A DNA stretch of 29,443 nt from a virus: positions 1 to 29,443 of the IMG/VR virus record IMGVR_UViG_3300009506_000140. One strand, given 5' to 3'. Numbering within the stretch: position 1 is the stretch's first letter; every line of letters starts with the position of its first letter. The notes beneath the pieces are model-generated. The model saw only the letters and a program-made list of their open reading frames with translations. It had not been told where the DNA came from and ran no database searches. Positions 1-6,371 of this stretch are shown piece after piece. Made by a program: the position numbers and the translations under genes.

Positions 1-88
1 GGCTGCCGATCTTCTGGCGAACTTCGGCCCGCCGGGCGCATTCCGCACAGGGGATCACGGCCTTCACCCTCATAATTATGTATTCCAT
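1..88 (-). CDS. Partial leftward CxxC protein (3' end outside window)
   Basis: A reading frame opens on the minus strand at ATG 88 and stays open to the window edge. It gives 29 residues starting MEYIIMRVKAVIPCAECARR. The start is chosen because AAAGGATGGTGGA precedes it at normal distance, the same SD style used by the rightward genes. One CxxC pair (CAEC) is visible; with a second pair beyond the edge this would be a small zinc ribbon, but that is inference. It is the only convincing leftward gene besides the tiny frame at 76-132, so a divergent transcription unit starts here. Function is unknown. Confidence 0.55.
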   Translation of the reverse strand, partial: MEYIIMRVKAVIPCAECARRAEVRQKIGS

Positions 89-132
89 TCCACCATCCTT
101 TCATCTGATCCTGCACTGCGGAAAAGCTCCAT
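76..132 (-). CDS. 18-residue leader-like peptide
   Basis: Minus-strand ATG at 132 is preceded by a strong GGAAGAAGGAAGGTGGTTC SD and encodes MELFRSAGSDERMVEWNT before TAA at 78-76. It overlaps the start of the next leftward frame (ATG 88) in another frame, so the two are probably translationally coupled. It is either a leader peptide or a chance frame over a real ribosome-binding site. The length is too short for any family assignment; the case rests on the SD and the overlap. Confidence 0.35.
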   Translation of the reverse strand: MELFRSAGSDERMVEWNT

Positions 133-293
133 GAACCACCTTCCTTCTTCCTTCGGTCACTCTTTAGTTTTCAAAGGGCATACCTGAATAATATCAAACA
201 GATATATCCAGGGCAATCGGAAAGGTGCGCACGAACGCACCCTTGCGATATCTCGATCTTCGAATGCCGCATCATGCCTGGGTTCTGTATTTA

Positions 294-322
294 TTGCCGG
301 CAGCAGGCCGGGCAAATATAAT
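294..322 (+). promoter_or_regulatory. Sigma70-like promoter candidate for the early operon
   Basis: TTGCCG at 294-299 (4 of 6 to the -35 consensus) and a perfect TATAAT at 317-322 are separated by 17 bases. Transcription would start near 329 and give a leader of about 130 nt before the first SD at 445-456. The AT palindrome at 359-373 falls inside that leader. Confidence 0.5.
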
Positions 323-358
323 GGTATGGGGTTTCCGCACGCAAGGTGAACGAACAGC

Positions 359-373
359 AAATATCGAATATTT
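359..373. promoter_or_regulatory. AT-rich palindrome, operator candidate
   Basis: AAATAT-CGA-ATATTT is a perfect inverted repeat with a 3-base centre, lying downstream of the promoter candidate and upstream of the first early gene. A dimeric HTH protein could bind such a site. No second copy was noticed. Confidence 0.3.
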
Positions 374-461
374 ATAGTGTTCGAGAGAATCCCGGCAAAA
401 GGGCATCGCCTGGCGAATTTGGGGGATGCGGAACGATGTGAAATGGAAGGTGGTGATGCGG

Positions 462-614
462 ATGAAAAAGCGGATGGCCCGGTGGTTACGCTTCCTGGCA
501 CGGCACGCCGAAAGGGCGGCCTTCAAATTAGAAGGCCCGCACGTTCTGTGGATGGTGCCGCCACTACACCCGAGCTGCCGGTGCTGCGATCTGCTGGATG
601 CTGAAGATGAGTGA
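462..614 (+). CDS. 50-residue basic protein with a PPLHPSCRCC motif
   Basis: First gene of the rightward operon. ATG 462 is chosen because GGAAGGTGGTGATGCGG lies directly upstream; an in-frame ATG at 426 has only a G-run before it. The product starts MKKRMARWLRFLARH, is strongly basic and amphipathic, and ends with WMVPPLHPSCRCC and an acidic tail. The PPLHPSCRC string resembles the C-terminal signature of MuF-type minor head proteins (compare GPPLHPNCMC at the end of the 15125-17152 product). At this size it cannot be a working MuF domain, and the match may be chance or a metal-binding remnant. Function unknown. Confidence 0.5.
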   Translation: MKKRMARWLRFLARHAERAAFKLEGPHVLWMVPPLHPSCRCCDLLDAEDE

Positions 615-628
615 AAGGTGGTGATAAC

Positions 629-862
629 TTGATTCTACGGAATAACCTAAAACTGGTGGCGAAGAATCGCGGCTATTCGATGCGCCGCCTGGCGCGTGAA
701 ACCGGTGTGCCCTTAACCTATGTGTGCGGTTTCGGTAGTGGCCGAATCGTGCCCACGGATGTGGAGCTGGAAGCATACGCGAAAGCACTGGGAGTAACCG
801 CCGATCTTCTGATCCCCGATCAGAACCTTCTGAACGCGATGCGCGAAGATTTGAAAGGATGA
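629..862 (+). CDS. XRE/Cro-type HTH transcriptional regulator
   Basis: A 77-residue protein whose middle (MRRLARETGVPLTYVCGFGS, then ELEAYAKALGVTADLL) fits the five-helix Cro/C1-type HTH fold: LARETGV as the positioning helix, PLTYVCGFGSG as the recognition helix, and the typical LxxxAKALGV closing helices. I choose TTG 629 because GAAAGGTGGTGATAAC precedes it; an in-frame GTG at 611 overlaps that SD. Placement next to the divergent region suggests it controls early promoters. It lacks a LexA/CI-type peptidase domain, so it would be a Cro-like or small regulator rather than a SOS-cleavable repressor. Confidence 0.75.
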   Translation: MILRNNLKLVAKNRGYSMRRLARETGVPLTYVCGFGSGRIVPTDVELEAYAKALGVTADLLIPDQNLLNAMREDLKG

Positions 863-867
863 TGATT

Positions 868-1302
868 ATGGCTGATAGGGAATGCTCACGGTGCGGAAAT
901 CCAGTGCCCTGGCATGATGCGAAGATGGATCACATCGATGGCCCACTGGGCGAATATTGCCCAGGGTGCATCCTTGAATTAATGCACGCGAAATCGATCT
1001 GGGATAAAGCGTGCGAAGGCCTGCTGGATGATCTGCAGGCCTTCTTATATTCATGGGATGCGTTTTTACAATCATACGCATGGCCACAGGGCGGATATCG
1101 CCATCGCTTCCTTCAGAATATGTTCGATGCGGCGATGAAGGATGCCAGCGAATATCACAAGGATGAACTGCACGAAATCGCAAACGTGGTTTCGGATGGT
1201 AACCGGCACCTGAAGGCCTGGATAAAAAAGTTCGGCGATGTGCTGGATGATGATCTTTCGGAAAATGTATTTCTGAAGATCGATATCAGCACGGAAGGAT
1301 GA
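868..1302 (+). CDS. Zinc-ribbon hypothetical protein
   Basis: Start ATG 868 follows GAAAGGATGATGATT; ATGs at 859 and 862 overlap the previous stop and sit on the SD. The 144-residue product opens with two CxxC pairs (CSRC near residue 6 and CPGC near 32), a plausible zinc-binding site. The rest is mostly helical, acidic and aromatic (several WD and FL pairs). I do not recognise the family. It lies between the HTH regulator and the recombination nuclease, so an early accessory role is likely. Confidence 0.7.
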   Translation: MADRECSRCGNPVPWHDAKMDHIDGPLGEYCPGCILELMHAKSIWDKACEGLLDDLQAFLYSWDAFLQSYAWPQGGYRHRFLQNMFDAAMKDASEYHKDELHEIANVVSDGNRHLKAWIKKFGDVLDDDLSENVFLKIDISTEG

Positions 1303-1306
1303 TGCC

Positions 1307-2101
1307 ATGGCGGGATATAAACATCTTTCACCATCATCGATGAACACCTTCCTGAAGTGCCCTAAACAATGGTATTTCCGATACGAAGAAGGAATTAAGA
1401 TCGCGCCTGGCGGTGCCCTGATTCTGGGATCGGCATATCACAGCGGGATCGAAACGAACTTCAGGGCGAAGGTAAACACCGGTGAAGATGAACCGCTGGA
1501 TGTGATCCTTGATTCTTATAGCACTGCCTTCGATCGCCGAAAAGGCGAAGTGGAGAAGGCCGGGTGGGAAGGCCGCAAGCCTGGTGCATGGAAGGATGAA
1601 GGTTCGGGCCTGCTTCAAACCTACATGATCGGTGATCCGGAACACGGCCAGAAAGCGATCGCGCCGAACGTGATTCCCACGATGGTGGAAACGCCTTTCA
1701 CAATCGAAGTGGATGGCATGGATAAACCGATCGTGGGATATATCGATCTGGTGCGCAAGGCGATGATCGGTGAAACGATCGTGGATCACAAAACCAGCAG
1801 CCGCAAACCGCAGGCCGCACCCGATGTGCAATCCATGATTTACACGGTGGCATATCACGCCACCTTCGGGCCGGATTGCGGATATGAATTGCATGGCGCG
1901 GTGCGCCCTGGAAAAACAACGCCTGGCCGCATCGAAGTGGTGGAAGTGATTGTGCCACCATCCGATTGTATGTGGGTTCTGGATCAGGCCGTGGCGGTGG
2001 AAAAGCAGATCATGGCCGGCATCTTCCCCGGCAATCCGAACGGCTGGTGGTGCAGCGATAAATATTGCGGCTACTGGCCGATCTGCCGCGGGCGGATGTG
2101 A
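1307..2101 (+). CDS. PD-(D/E)XK nuclease, RecB/Cas4-like, with probable Fe-S cluster
   Basis: The 264-residue product has the features of the RecB/Cas4 nuclease superfamily. These are LSPSSMNTFLKCPKQW at the N-terminus, GSAYHSGIE (His45), GYIDLV (Asp147), VDHKTSS (Asp160, Lys162) and QSMIYTVAY (Gln175, Tyr179). Cys18 together with Cys249, Cys254 and Cys260 near the C-terminus gives the one-plus-three cysteine layout that binds a 4Fe-4S cluster in Cas4 and AddB. It probably acts as an exonuclease making single strands for the ERF annealing protein encoded at 2572. The start ATG 1307 follows GGAAGGATGATGCC. There is no CRISPR locus nearby, so a Cas4 role in adaptation is not supported. Confidence 0.85.
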   Translation: MAGYKHLSPSSMNTFLKCPKQWYFRYEEGIKIAPGGALILGSAYHSGIETNFRAKVNTGEDEPLDVILDSYSTAFDRRKGEVEKAGWEGRKPGAWKDEGSGLLQTYMIGDPEHGQKAIAPNVIPTMVETPFTIEVDGMDKPIVGYIDLVRKAMIGETIVDHKTSSRKPQAAPDVQSMIYTVAYHATFGPDCGYELHGAVRPGKTTPGRIEVVEVIVPPSDCMWVLDQAVAVEKQIMAGIFPGNPNGWWCSDKYCGYWPICRGRM

Positions 2102-2107
2102 TGCCGC

Positions 2108-2293
2108 GTGATTAAGAAGATATGTGATCGGTGCGGCGAAGAAGTGAAACGCCTGAACGATATCCATGTGGGCGAACCGGTTTTAACCGGCATCATGCGC
2201 GTGGAAATGAACCCAGGCATCAGGGTGGGCCACATCTGCGATCGGTGCGTGAAGAATCTGAAGGCCATCGTGAAGCTGTGGATGAAAGGGTGA
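2108..2293 (+). CDS. Small zinc-ribbon protein
   Basis: A 61-residue product starting at GTG 2108, just after the nuclease gene; the SD (GGATGTGATG) is weak and overlaps that gene's end. Two CxxC knuckles, CDRC near residue 6 and CDRC near 44, frame a central beta-like segment, a classic small zinc-ribbon arrangement. The basic tail (KNLKAIVKLWMKG) could contact nucleic acid. Such proteins are common in phage early operons but I cannot assign a role. Confidence 0.7.
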   Translation: MIKKICDRCGEEVKRLNDIHVGEPVLTGIMRVEMNPGIRVGHICDRCVKNLKAIVKLWMKG

Positions 2294-2297
2294 TGCT

Positions 2298-2558
2298 ATG
2301 GCCGAATCGATCTGGAAGCAGCTGCAGGATGCCGGCGCGGAATATGTGGAAGTAAATATGATCCGGCACCAGTATGATTTCCACAGGAAACAGCCGGGTG
2401 GATTTTATTTCAGCATCTACGGCGAATCGGCGGTGGCACACGTTCAGATCGAATGTGTGAATACCGATGCCGGCCTTGCCCGACTGCTGAAGGAAATCAA
2501 GGCCGCAAGCGAACTGGATTTACTCGATCCCATATTCCGCATGATAACGGTGGAATGA
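2298..2558 (+). CDS. Hypothetical early protein
   Basis: An 86-residue soluble protein starting at ATG 2298 after GAAAGGGTGATGCT. It has no cysteine knuckle, membrane segment or motif I recognise. The middle (GGFYFSIYGESAVAHVQIEC) looks like beta strands and the C-terminal third like helices. It sits between the zinc-ribbon gene and the ERF gene with spacings of 4 and 13 bases, so it belongs to the same transcription unit. Confidence 0.65.
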   Translation: MAESIWKQLQDAGAEYVEVNMIRHQYDFHRKQPGGFYFSIYGESAVAHVQIECVNTDAGLARLLKEIKAASELDLLDPIFRMITVE

Positions 2559-2571
2559 AAGGCGGTGCGAT

Positions 2572-3519
2572 ATGACCGATGCGAAGAAGCCGGCGGCCCC
2601 GAAGAAGGCCGCGGCAGCCCTGAACCTTTACCAGCGGATCAGGGCGGTAATGGATGAAGTGCAGGCGATCCCGAAGAATGGGCACAACGATCATTTTAAT
2701 TATGACTATGTGCGCGAAACCGATCTGGTGGATCACCTGCGCGGCCTGCTGGTGAAGCATGGCCTGGTGCTGTTACCCACGGCCACGGCCTATAACCGGG
2801 ATGGGAACATCACCCGCCTGGCCATGAACTACGTTCTGGTAAATGTGGATAATCCCGCCGAAACATTTCACGTTCCCTGGTATGGCGAAGCGACCGATAC
2901 CCAGGACAAGGGCATTTATAAAGCCTACACCGGCGCGGAAAAATATGCCCTGATGAAGTTGTTTATGGTGGCCGGAGAAGATGCAGACCCAGAACGCGAT
3001 TCGGTGCCGGCGGCCCGCGGCGGCCAGGATCGGCGCACCGTGCGCCGGGATGGTGGCGGCGGGGATCGCGGATCTAAGGCCGCGCCCGATTCTGAAAACA
3101 TCACGAAATTGTTTAACGGAATGTGGGCGCGTGTTTATAAGGTGGGCGGCCTGATGGGCCTTTCCCGCGATGATGCAAACAAAATGCTACACGAACGGAT
3201 CAGGGACGAATATGGGAAGGGCAGCACCCGCGATCTGGTTCTGGATGATCTTCAAGATATCCACTTCTGGCTGGATGAACTTGAGGCACCATTTCTGGAT
3301 GAAGAAGGCCAGCGCGATTCGAAGCAGAAGGGGAAAAAGGGTGCCGGCAAGGAAAGCCAGGCCGAAAAAAATCGCCAGGCGAAGCGGCAGGATACAAGAG
3401 GAAAGCCGGCGGCAAAAGGCGAAGGATCGGAAGCAGGATCAGAACCAGAACCAGAACCAGAACCGGGAAGCCAGGGCGAACTGATCGGCGGCGATCTGGA
3501 ACCGCCTGATGGCGAATAG
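2572..3519 (+). CDS. erf: ERF-family single-strand annealing protein
   Basis: Residues about 15-145 match the ERF superfamily: LNLYQRIRAVMDEV, then HFNYDYVRETDLVDHLRGLL, a short beta region, the GEATDTQDKGIYKAYTGAEKYALMKLF block and the closing GEDADPERD. ERF proteins form rings that anneal complementary single strands during phage recombination and genome circularisation. A variable linker follows, then a helical segment near residues 180-245, a Lys/Gln/Glu-rich stretch and an acidic tail with Glu-Pro repeats, typical of SSB-like C-termini. With the RecB-like nuclease at 1307 and RusA at 4912 this forms a complete recombination set. The start follows GAAAGGCGGTGCGAT. Confidence 0.85.
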   Translation: MTDAKKPAAPKKAAAALNLYQRIRAVMDEVQAIPKNGHNDHFNYDYVRETDLVDHLRGLLVKHGLVLLPTATAYNRDGNITRLAMNYVLVNVDNPAETFHVPWYGEATDTQDKGIYKAYTGAEKYALMKLFMVAGEDADPERDSVPAARGGQDRRTVRRDGGGGDRGSKAAPDSENITKLFNGMWARVYKVGGLMGLSRDDANKMLHERIRDEYGKGSTRDLVLDDLQDIHFWLDELEAPFLDEEGQRDSKQKGKKGAGKESQAEKNRQAKRQDTRGKPAAKGEGSEAGSEPEPEPEPGSQGELIGGDLEPPDGE

Positions 3520-3531
3520 GGTGGCGATGCC

Positions 3532-3918
3532 ATGGAAATTAAATTACTGACCACCTATGAAAAGGCGTGGATGGATGCCGCCAATGGCGTTTGCGATGAA
3601 GCAGAATATGATCTGCTGGTGATGATCCGCGATCGCGGGCCGATTAAGGCCCGCGCCCTTGCCTGGCGGTGGGCCGGCAGCACCGGTGCGGAATCAAACG
3701 TGCGGGCCATGATAGGCCATCTGCGCCGGGATCACTTCATTCCGATATGTTCGGGCCAGGATGGGTTCTGGTTCCCGGAGAATGCCGGCGAAGTGGATCA
3801 TACCATCGCCCATTTTTCATCGCGCATCCGAGAAATGAAGAAGGTGCGGGATTCCATCGTGATGGGTGCGGCGAACTTCTTCGGGCCGCCCACCCTTTTC
3901 CCGCCGATGGAAGGGTGA
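3532..3918 (+). CDS. Winged-helix-like early phage protein
   Basis: The 128-residue product has a helix-turn-helix-like centre: GPIKARALAWRWAGSTG, then ESNVRAMIGHLRRDHFIPIC and SGQDGFWFPENAGE. This pattern (resistance to one choice, LR-x-D/G-x-x-I, glycine turn, aromatic wing, then an E-rich helix) is common in small phage proteins placed beside replication initiators. It may bind DNA as a regulator or helper of the initiator encoded next at 3924. The start ATG 3532 has a weak AGGGTGGCGATGCC upstream. Family assignment is by pattern only. Confidence 0.65.
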   Translation: MEIKLLTTYEKAWMDAANGVCDEAEYDLLVMIRDRGPIKARALAWRWAGSTGAESNVRAMIGHLRRDHFIPICSGQDGFWFPENAGEVDHTIAHFSSRIREMKKVRDSIVMGAANFFGPPTLFPPMEG

Positions 3919-3923
3919 TCGGG

Positions 3924-4922
3924 ATGGCCGCGCAGGGATGGGTAAAACTGTGGCGGCAATTCTGGCGCAGCAGCCGCCTTGCGCCGGCGGCTGAATCGCG
4001 TTCCTTTACGAAGGCCGAAGCATGGTTCTGGATGATATGCCGGGCCGCCCACCGCGATCATACGGTGGGCGGCATCCGCATCCGCCCTGGCGAAATCCTA
4101 ACCAGTTATCGGCAGCTGGCGGATGAATGGCGGTGGAGTGTGGGAAGCGTTCACCGATTTATGCGATATTTGGAAACCGAAAGTATCCTGAACGGCATCG
4201 CCTATGGCCCCGAAATCAAGATCACAACCGTGATGGATGTGGAACGCAAAACGGAACGCAAAACGGAACGCAAAACGGAACACCCATCTGGAACACCTGC
4301 CGGCACGATAATAACCCTGCTTAACTGGCCTAAATATCAAGGGAATGGAATGCTTCTGGAACACCCTGCTGGAACGGATCGTGGAACGGATCGTGGAACG
4401 CATCCTGAGACAATACAAGAAGAATCTTTCTTAGTTGAAGATTCTTTATCGGCATCTTCAGATAAGAGGATTCCGCCGGGATCGTATGATCTTTATCCCG
4501 CGATGCCCGCCGGCGTGCTGAATGCCATCACCGAATTCTTCGGATTTCAGTGGGCCACGCCGGGGATGATGGGCATGATCGAATCCGAGATCGTAAACGG
4601 TGCCGATCCCGATCTGATCGTTCAGGCCATCCAGGCCACCGCGGCCCAGGGGAAGAAATCATGGCCCTACGCGAAACGGATATATGCCCGCCTGGAAATG
4701 GAACGAATGCAGAATAGCCGGGCGAAGGCCACCTGGGCCGGCGCGGTGGAAGATGAAGAAGGCGCACCGGGCCGGCGCATCAGCGATGAAGAAATGGCGG
4801 AACGATCCGTGATTCAAAGGCGGCTGATCGCCGGCCTAATTACGAAGGAAGAAATGCACACCCGCCTGGAAGAAATCAGGCAGCGATATGAAGGAAAGGA
4901 AGGTGATGCGGATGGGAAGTGA
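3924..4922 (+). CDS. DnaD-like replication initiator / replisome organizer
   Basis: A 332-residue protein. Residues 1-110 form a winged-helix region (WVKLWRQFWRSS, TKAEAWFWMICRA, RPGEILTSYRQLADEWRWS, VHRFMRYLE) like phage replisome organizers. Residues about 105-165 are a low-complexity linker encoded by iteron-like DNA. Residues about 190-260 (AITEFFGFQWATPGMMGMIE, IVQAIQATAAQGKKSWPYAKRIYARLE) match the DnaD/DnaB_2 helper domain, including the SWPYAKRIY signature. Such proteins bind the phage origin and load the helicase. I choose ATG 3924 after GAAGGGTGATCGGG; the frame is open further upstream but only over the preceding gene. Confidence 0.8.
   Translation: MAAQGWVKLWRQFWRSSRLAPAAESRSFTKAEAWFWMICRAAHRDHTVGGIRIRPGEILTSYRQLADEWRWSVGSVHRFMRYLETESILNGIAYGPEIKITTVMDVERKTERKTERKTEHPSGTPAGTIITLLNWPKYQGNGMLLEHPAGTDRGTDRGTHPETIQEESFLVEDSLSASSDKRIPPGSYDLYPAMPAGVLNAITEFFGFQWATPGMMGMIESEIVNGADPDLIVQAIQATAAQGKKSWPYAKRIYARLEMERMQNSRAKATWAGAVEDEEGAPGRRISDEEMAERSVIQRRLIAGLITKEEMHTRLEEIRQRYEGKEGDADGK
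4241..4406. repeat. GGAAC iterons, probable replication origin inside the initiator gene
   Basis: Three perfect 12-base repeats GGAACGCAAAAC start at 4241, 4253 and 4265. Related GGAACACC units start at 4277, 4290 and 4358. Two perfect GGAACGGATCGT units start at 4371 and 4383, with a degenerate GGAACGCATCCT at 4395. That makes nine GGAAC-headed units in two clusters around an AT-richer spacer, followed by AT-rich DNA (4411-4470). Many phages place origin iterons inside the initiator gene, so this is the best origin candidate in the window. In protein they encode a hydrophilic linker with a KTER repeat. Confidence 0.6.
4420..4446. promoter_or_regulatory. Perfect AT-rich inverted repeat beside the iterons
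   Basis: AAGAATCTT at 4420-4428 and AAGATTCTT at 4438-4446 form a perfect 9-bp inverted repeat around a 9-base centre, just right of the iterons. Candidate duplex-unwinding or protein-binding element of the origin. It lies inside the coding sequence. Confidence 0.4.
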
Positions 4923-5361
4923 ATGTGAAACAAAAAGCATTATCAAATTATTAAATGTTCTAAAGGGATGTAAAAAGGAAGAAAGGATGATGCTGCTGAT
5001 GGGTGATGAACCGCTGGCAATTTTCGAACTGGATGGGCCGATCCCATCGAAGAAGAATTCGCGCCGCGCCCTGGGCGGAAGGGTGGTGCCATCGGATGAA
5101 TATCTGGCCTGGGAAGAAGCGGCCCGATGGCGCGTGAAGGCGAACTGGCACCGCGATCCTATCGATGAAATTCTGGCCATGGTGATCCGCGTTTACGGCC
5201 TGGCGAACGATCTGGATAATCTGGCGGCATCGATCATGGATATGATGCAGGGGATCGTTTACAAGGATGATGCCCAGGTGGTGCGCCTAACTGTTCTGCG
5301 CCACGTTATGACCGATCGCCGGTTTGTGAAGATCGTGCTGCTGCCTGGATGGTTAGAATAA
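4912..5361 (+). CDS. rusA: RusA-family Holliday junction resolvase
   Basis: Signature features of RusA are present: FELDGPIPSKKNSRR near the N-terminus, VPSDEYLAWEEAARW, then the catalytic acidic block NDLDNLAASIMDMMQGIVYK followed by DDAQV. RusA dimers cut four-way junctions and help resolve recombined or branched genomes before packaging. ATG 4912 fits the SD GGAAGGTGATGCGG and gives 149 residues with about 30 residues before the core. Alternative starts at 4987, 4990 or 4999, after AAGGAAGAAAGG, would give a length closer to the usual RusA. It overlaps the initiator end by 11 bases and touches the radical SAM gene through TAATG. Confidence 0.85.
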   Translation: MGSECETKSIIKLLNVLKGCKKEERMMLLMGDEPLAIFELDGPIPSKKNSRRALGGRVVPSDEYLAWEEAARWRVKANWHRDPIDEILAMVIRVYGLANDLDNLAASIMDMMQGIVYKDDAQVVRLTVLRHVMTDRRFVKIVLLPGWLE

Positions 5362-6353
5362 TGAAGGTGGCCCTGGTGGATGTGGATGGAAAGATTGAAA
5401 ACCTGGCCCTGATGAAGATATCCGCCTGGCGGAAGAAGAAGGGTGATGCGGTGGAACCGTTCGATCCCTTATTTTCAAAGCCGGACATTATTTATGCCAG
5501 CAAGATTTTCACCGATTCACCAGATTTCGAATACTACCCTGAAGGCGTGCCGGTAGTATGCGGCGGCAGCGGTTATGACCTGAGCACGGAACTGCCGCCG
5601 CAGGTGGAATCTATGATGCCCGATTATGATCTGTATCACAGCAAGTGCGCCCTGGGCTTTACCACCCGCGGCTGCCGGCGGAACTGCCTATGGTGCATAG
5701 TGCCGGCGAAGGAAGGCCAACTGCGCCCGGTTGCCGATCTTTATGATATCTGGCAGCCGGGCCTGCCGGCGGTGTGCCTTCTCGATAACAATATCCTGGG
5801 CCTGCCAGATCACTTCGAACTGGTGGCGAAGCAGATCATAAAGGAACGCCTTTATGGCGATTTTAATCAAGGCCTTGATATCAGATTGCTGCGCCGGCGA
5901 AGCCAGGCGGAACTTCTGGCGAAGATCAGGCGGAAGAAGAATCAACGCATCCATTTCGCGTTCGATACCATGGCGGCGGAAAGGGCGGTGGTGCGCGGTG
6001 TGAAGCTGCTAAACGCCGCCGGTATTAAGAGCTATGCTTTAACCTTCTTCGTGTTGATCGGATTCGATACAGATCACGAATGCGATCTTTACCGGGTGGA
6101 ACTCCTGCGATCGCTGCGGGTGAATCCTTTTGTAATGCCCTTCGATCGCACCGATCCATACCAGGCCCACTTCGCCAGGTGGGTGAATCATGCGGCCATC
6201 TTCAATTCGGTTTCGTGGCCGGAATACTGCCGGCGCAAGGGCATCGATGGCCTGGCGGCGGCCAGGCCAGAAGGCCGCCGGGGATCGAGAAATTATGCCC
6301 ATCTACCTGCGGCGCTGTGTGAACATCAGAACCTTGAGATGTTCGAAAATTAA
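5361..6353 (+). CDS. Phage-type radical SAM protein
   Basis: The opening MKVALVDVDGKIENLALMKI resembles radical SAM proteins carried by many siphophages, whose N-terminal part is Rossmann-like. The iron-sulfur motif CxxxCxxC is in TTRGCRRNCLWCIVP (Cys105, Cys109, Cys112). Strand-forming blocks DNNILG, FNQGLDIRLL and LTFFVLIGFD follow in the TIM-barrel order. The substrate is unknown; base or tRNA modification and queuosine-like chemistry are possibilities without direct support. Start ATG 5361 overlaps the RusA stop (TAATG). The body seems to end near WPEYCRRKG (about 6240); the last 35-40 residues come from a repeated element at 6249-6355. Confidence 0.8.
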   Translation: MKVALVDVDGKIENLALMKISAWRKKKGDAVEPFDPLFSKPDIIYASKIFTDSPDFEYYPEGVPVVCGGSGYDLSTELPPQVESMMPDYDLYHSKCALGFTTRGCRRNCLWCIVPAKEGQLRPVADLYDIWQPGLPAVCLLDNNILGLPDHFELVAKQIIKERLYGDFNQGLDIRLLRRRSQAELLAKIRRKKNQRIHFAFDTMAAERAVVRGVKLLNAAGIKSYALTFFVLIGFDTDHECDLYRVELLRSLRVNPFVMPFDRTDPYQAHFARWVNHAAIFNSVSWPEYCRRKGIDGLAAARPEGRRGSRNYAHLPAALCEHQNLEMFEN

Positions 6354-6355
6354 AA
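6249..6355 (+). repeat. Short repeated element, copy 1
   Basis: Begins with an 8-bp hairpin (GGCCTGGC 6249-6256, GCCAGGCC 6261-6268), continues with a 27-base block at 6283-6309 and ends with TCGAAAATTAAAA at 6343-6355. The same three parts in the same order occur at 19836-19965. The 27-base block differs at one position. Here it forms the 3' end of the radical SAM gene. Confidence 0.5.
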
Positions 6356-6371
6356 AGGAAGGTGATGCAGA

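Larger units (their letters stand above)
133..461. promoter_or_regulatory. Divergent control region without a gene
   Basis: This stretch separates the leftward frames from the rightward early operon. I find no convincing gene in it; minus-strand open frames here lack SDs. It holds a promoter candidate (294-322), an AT-rich palindrome (359-373), and a GGTGCG/CGCACC hairpin at 224-241 with a 6-nt loop. Read on the minus strand that hairpin is followed by TTT and resembles the terminator at 9275-9299. Local AT richness contrasts with the GC-rich flanks. By position this is where a repressor such as the XRE protein at 629-862 might act, which is inference. Confidence 0.5.

Noticed and set aside
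1307-2101. Nuclease as a CRISPR Cas4 protein
   Set aside because: No cas1/cas2 or repeat array in the window; linkage to ERF and RusA indicates a phage recombination exonuclease.
1334-2167. Long minus-strand open frame (277 residues) opposite the nuclease gene
   Set aside because: It lacks an SD, has His/Ile/Arg-rich low-complexity composition, and mirrors a clear nuclease gene. The strong GAT/GAA codon bias leaves few stops on the opposite strand.
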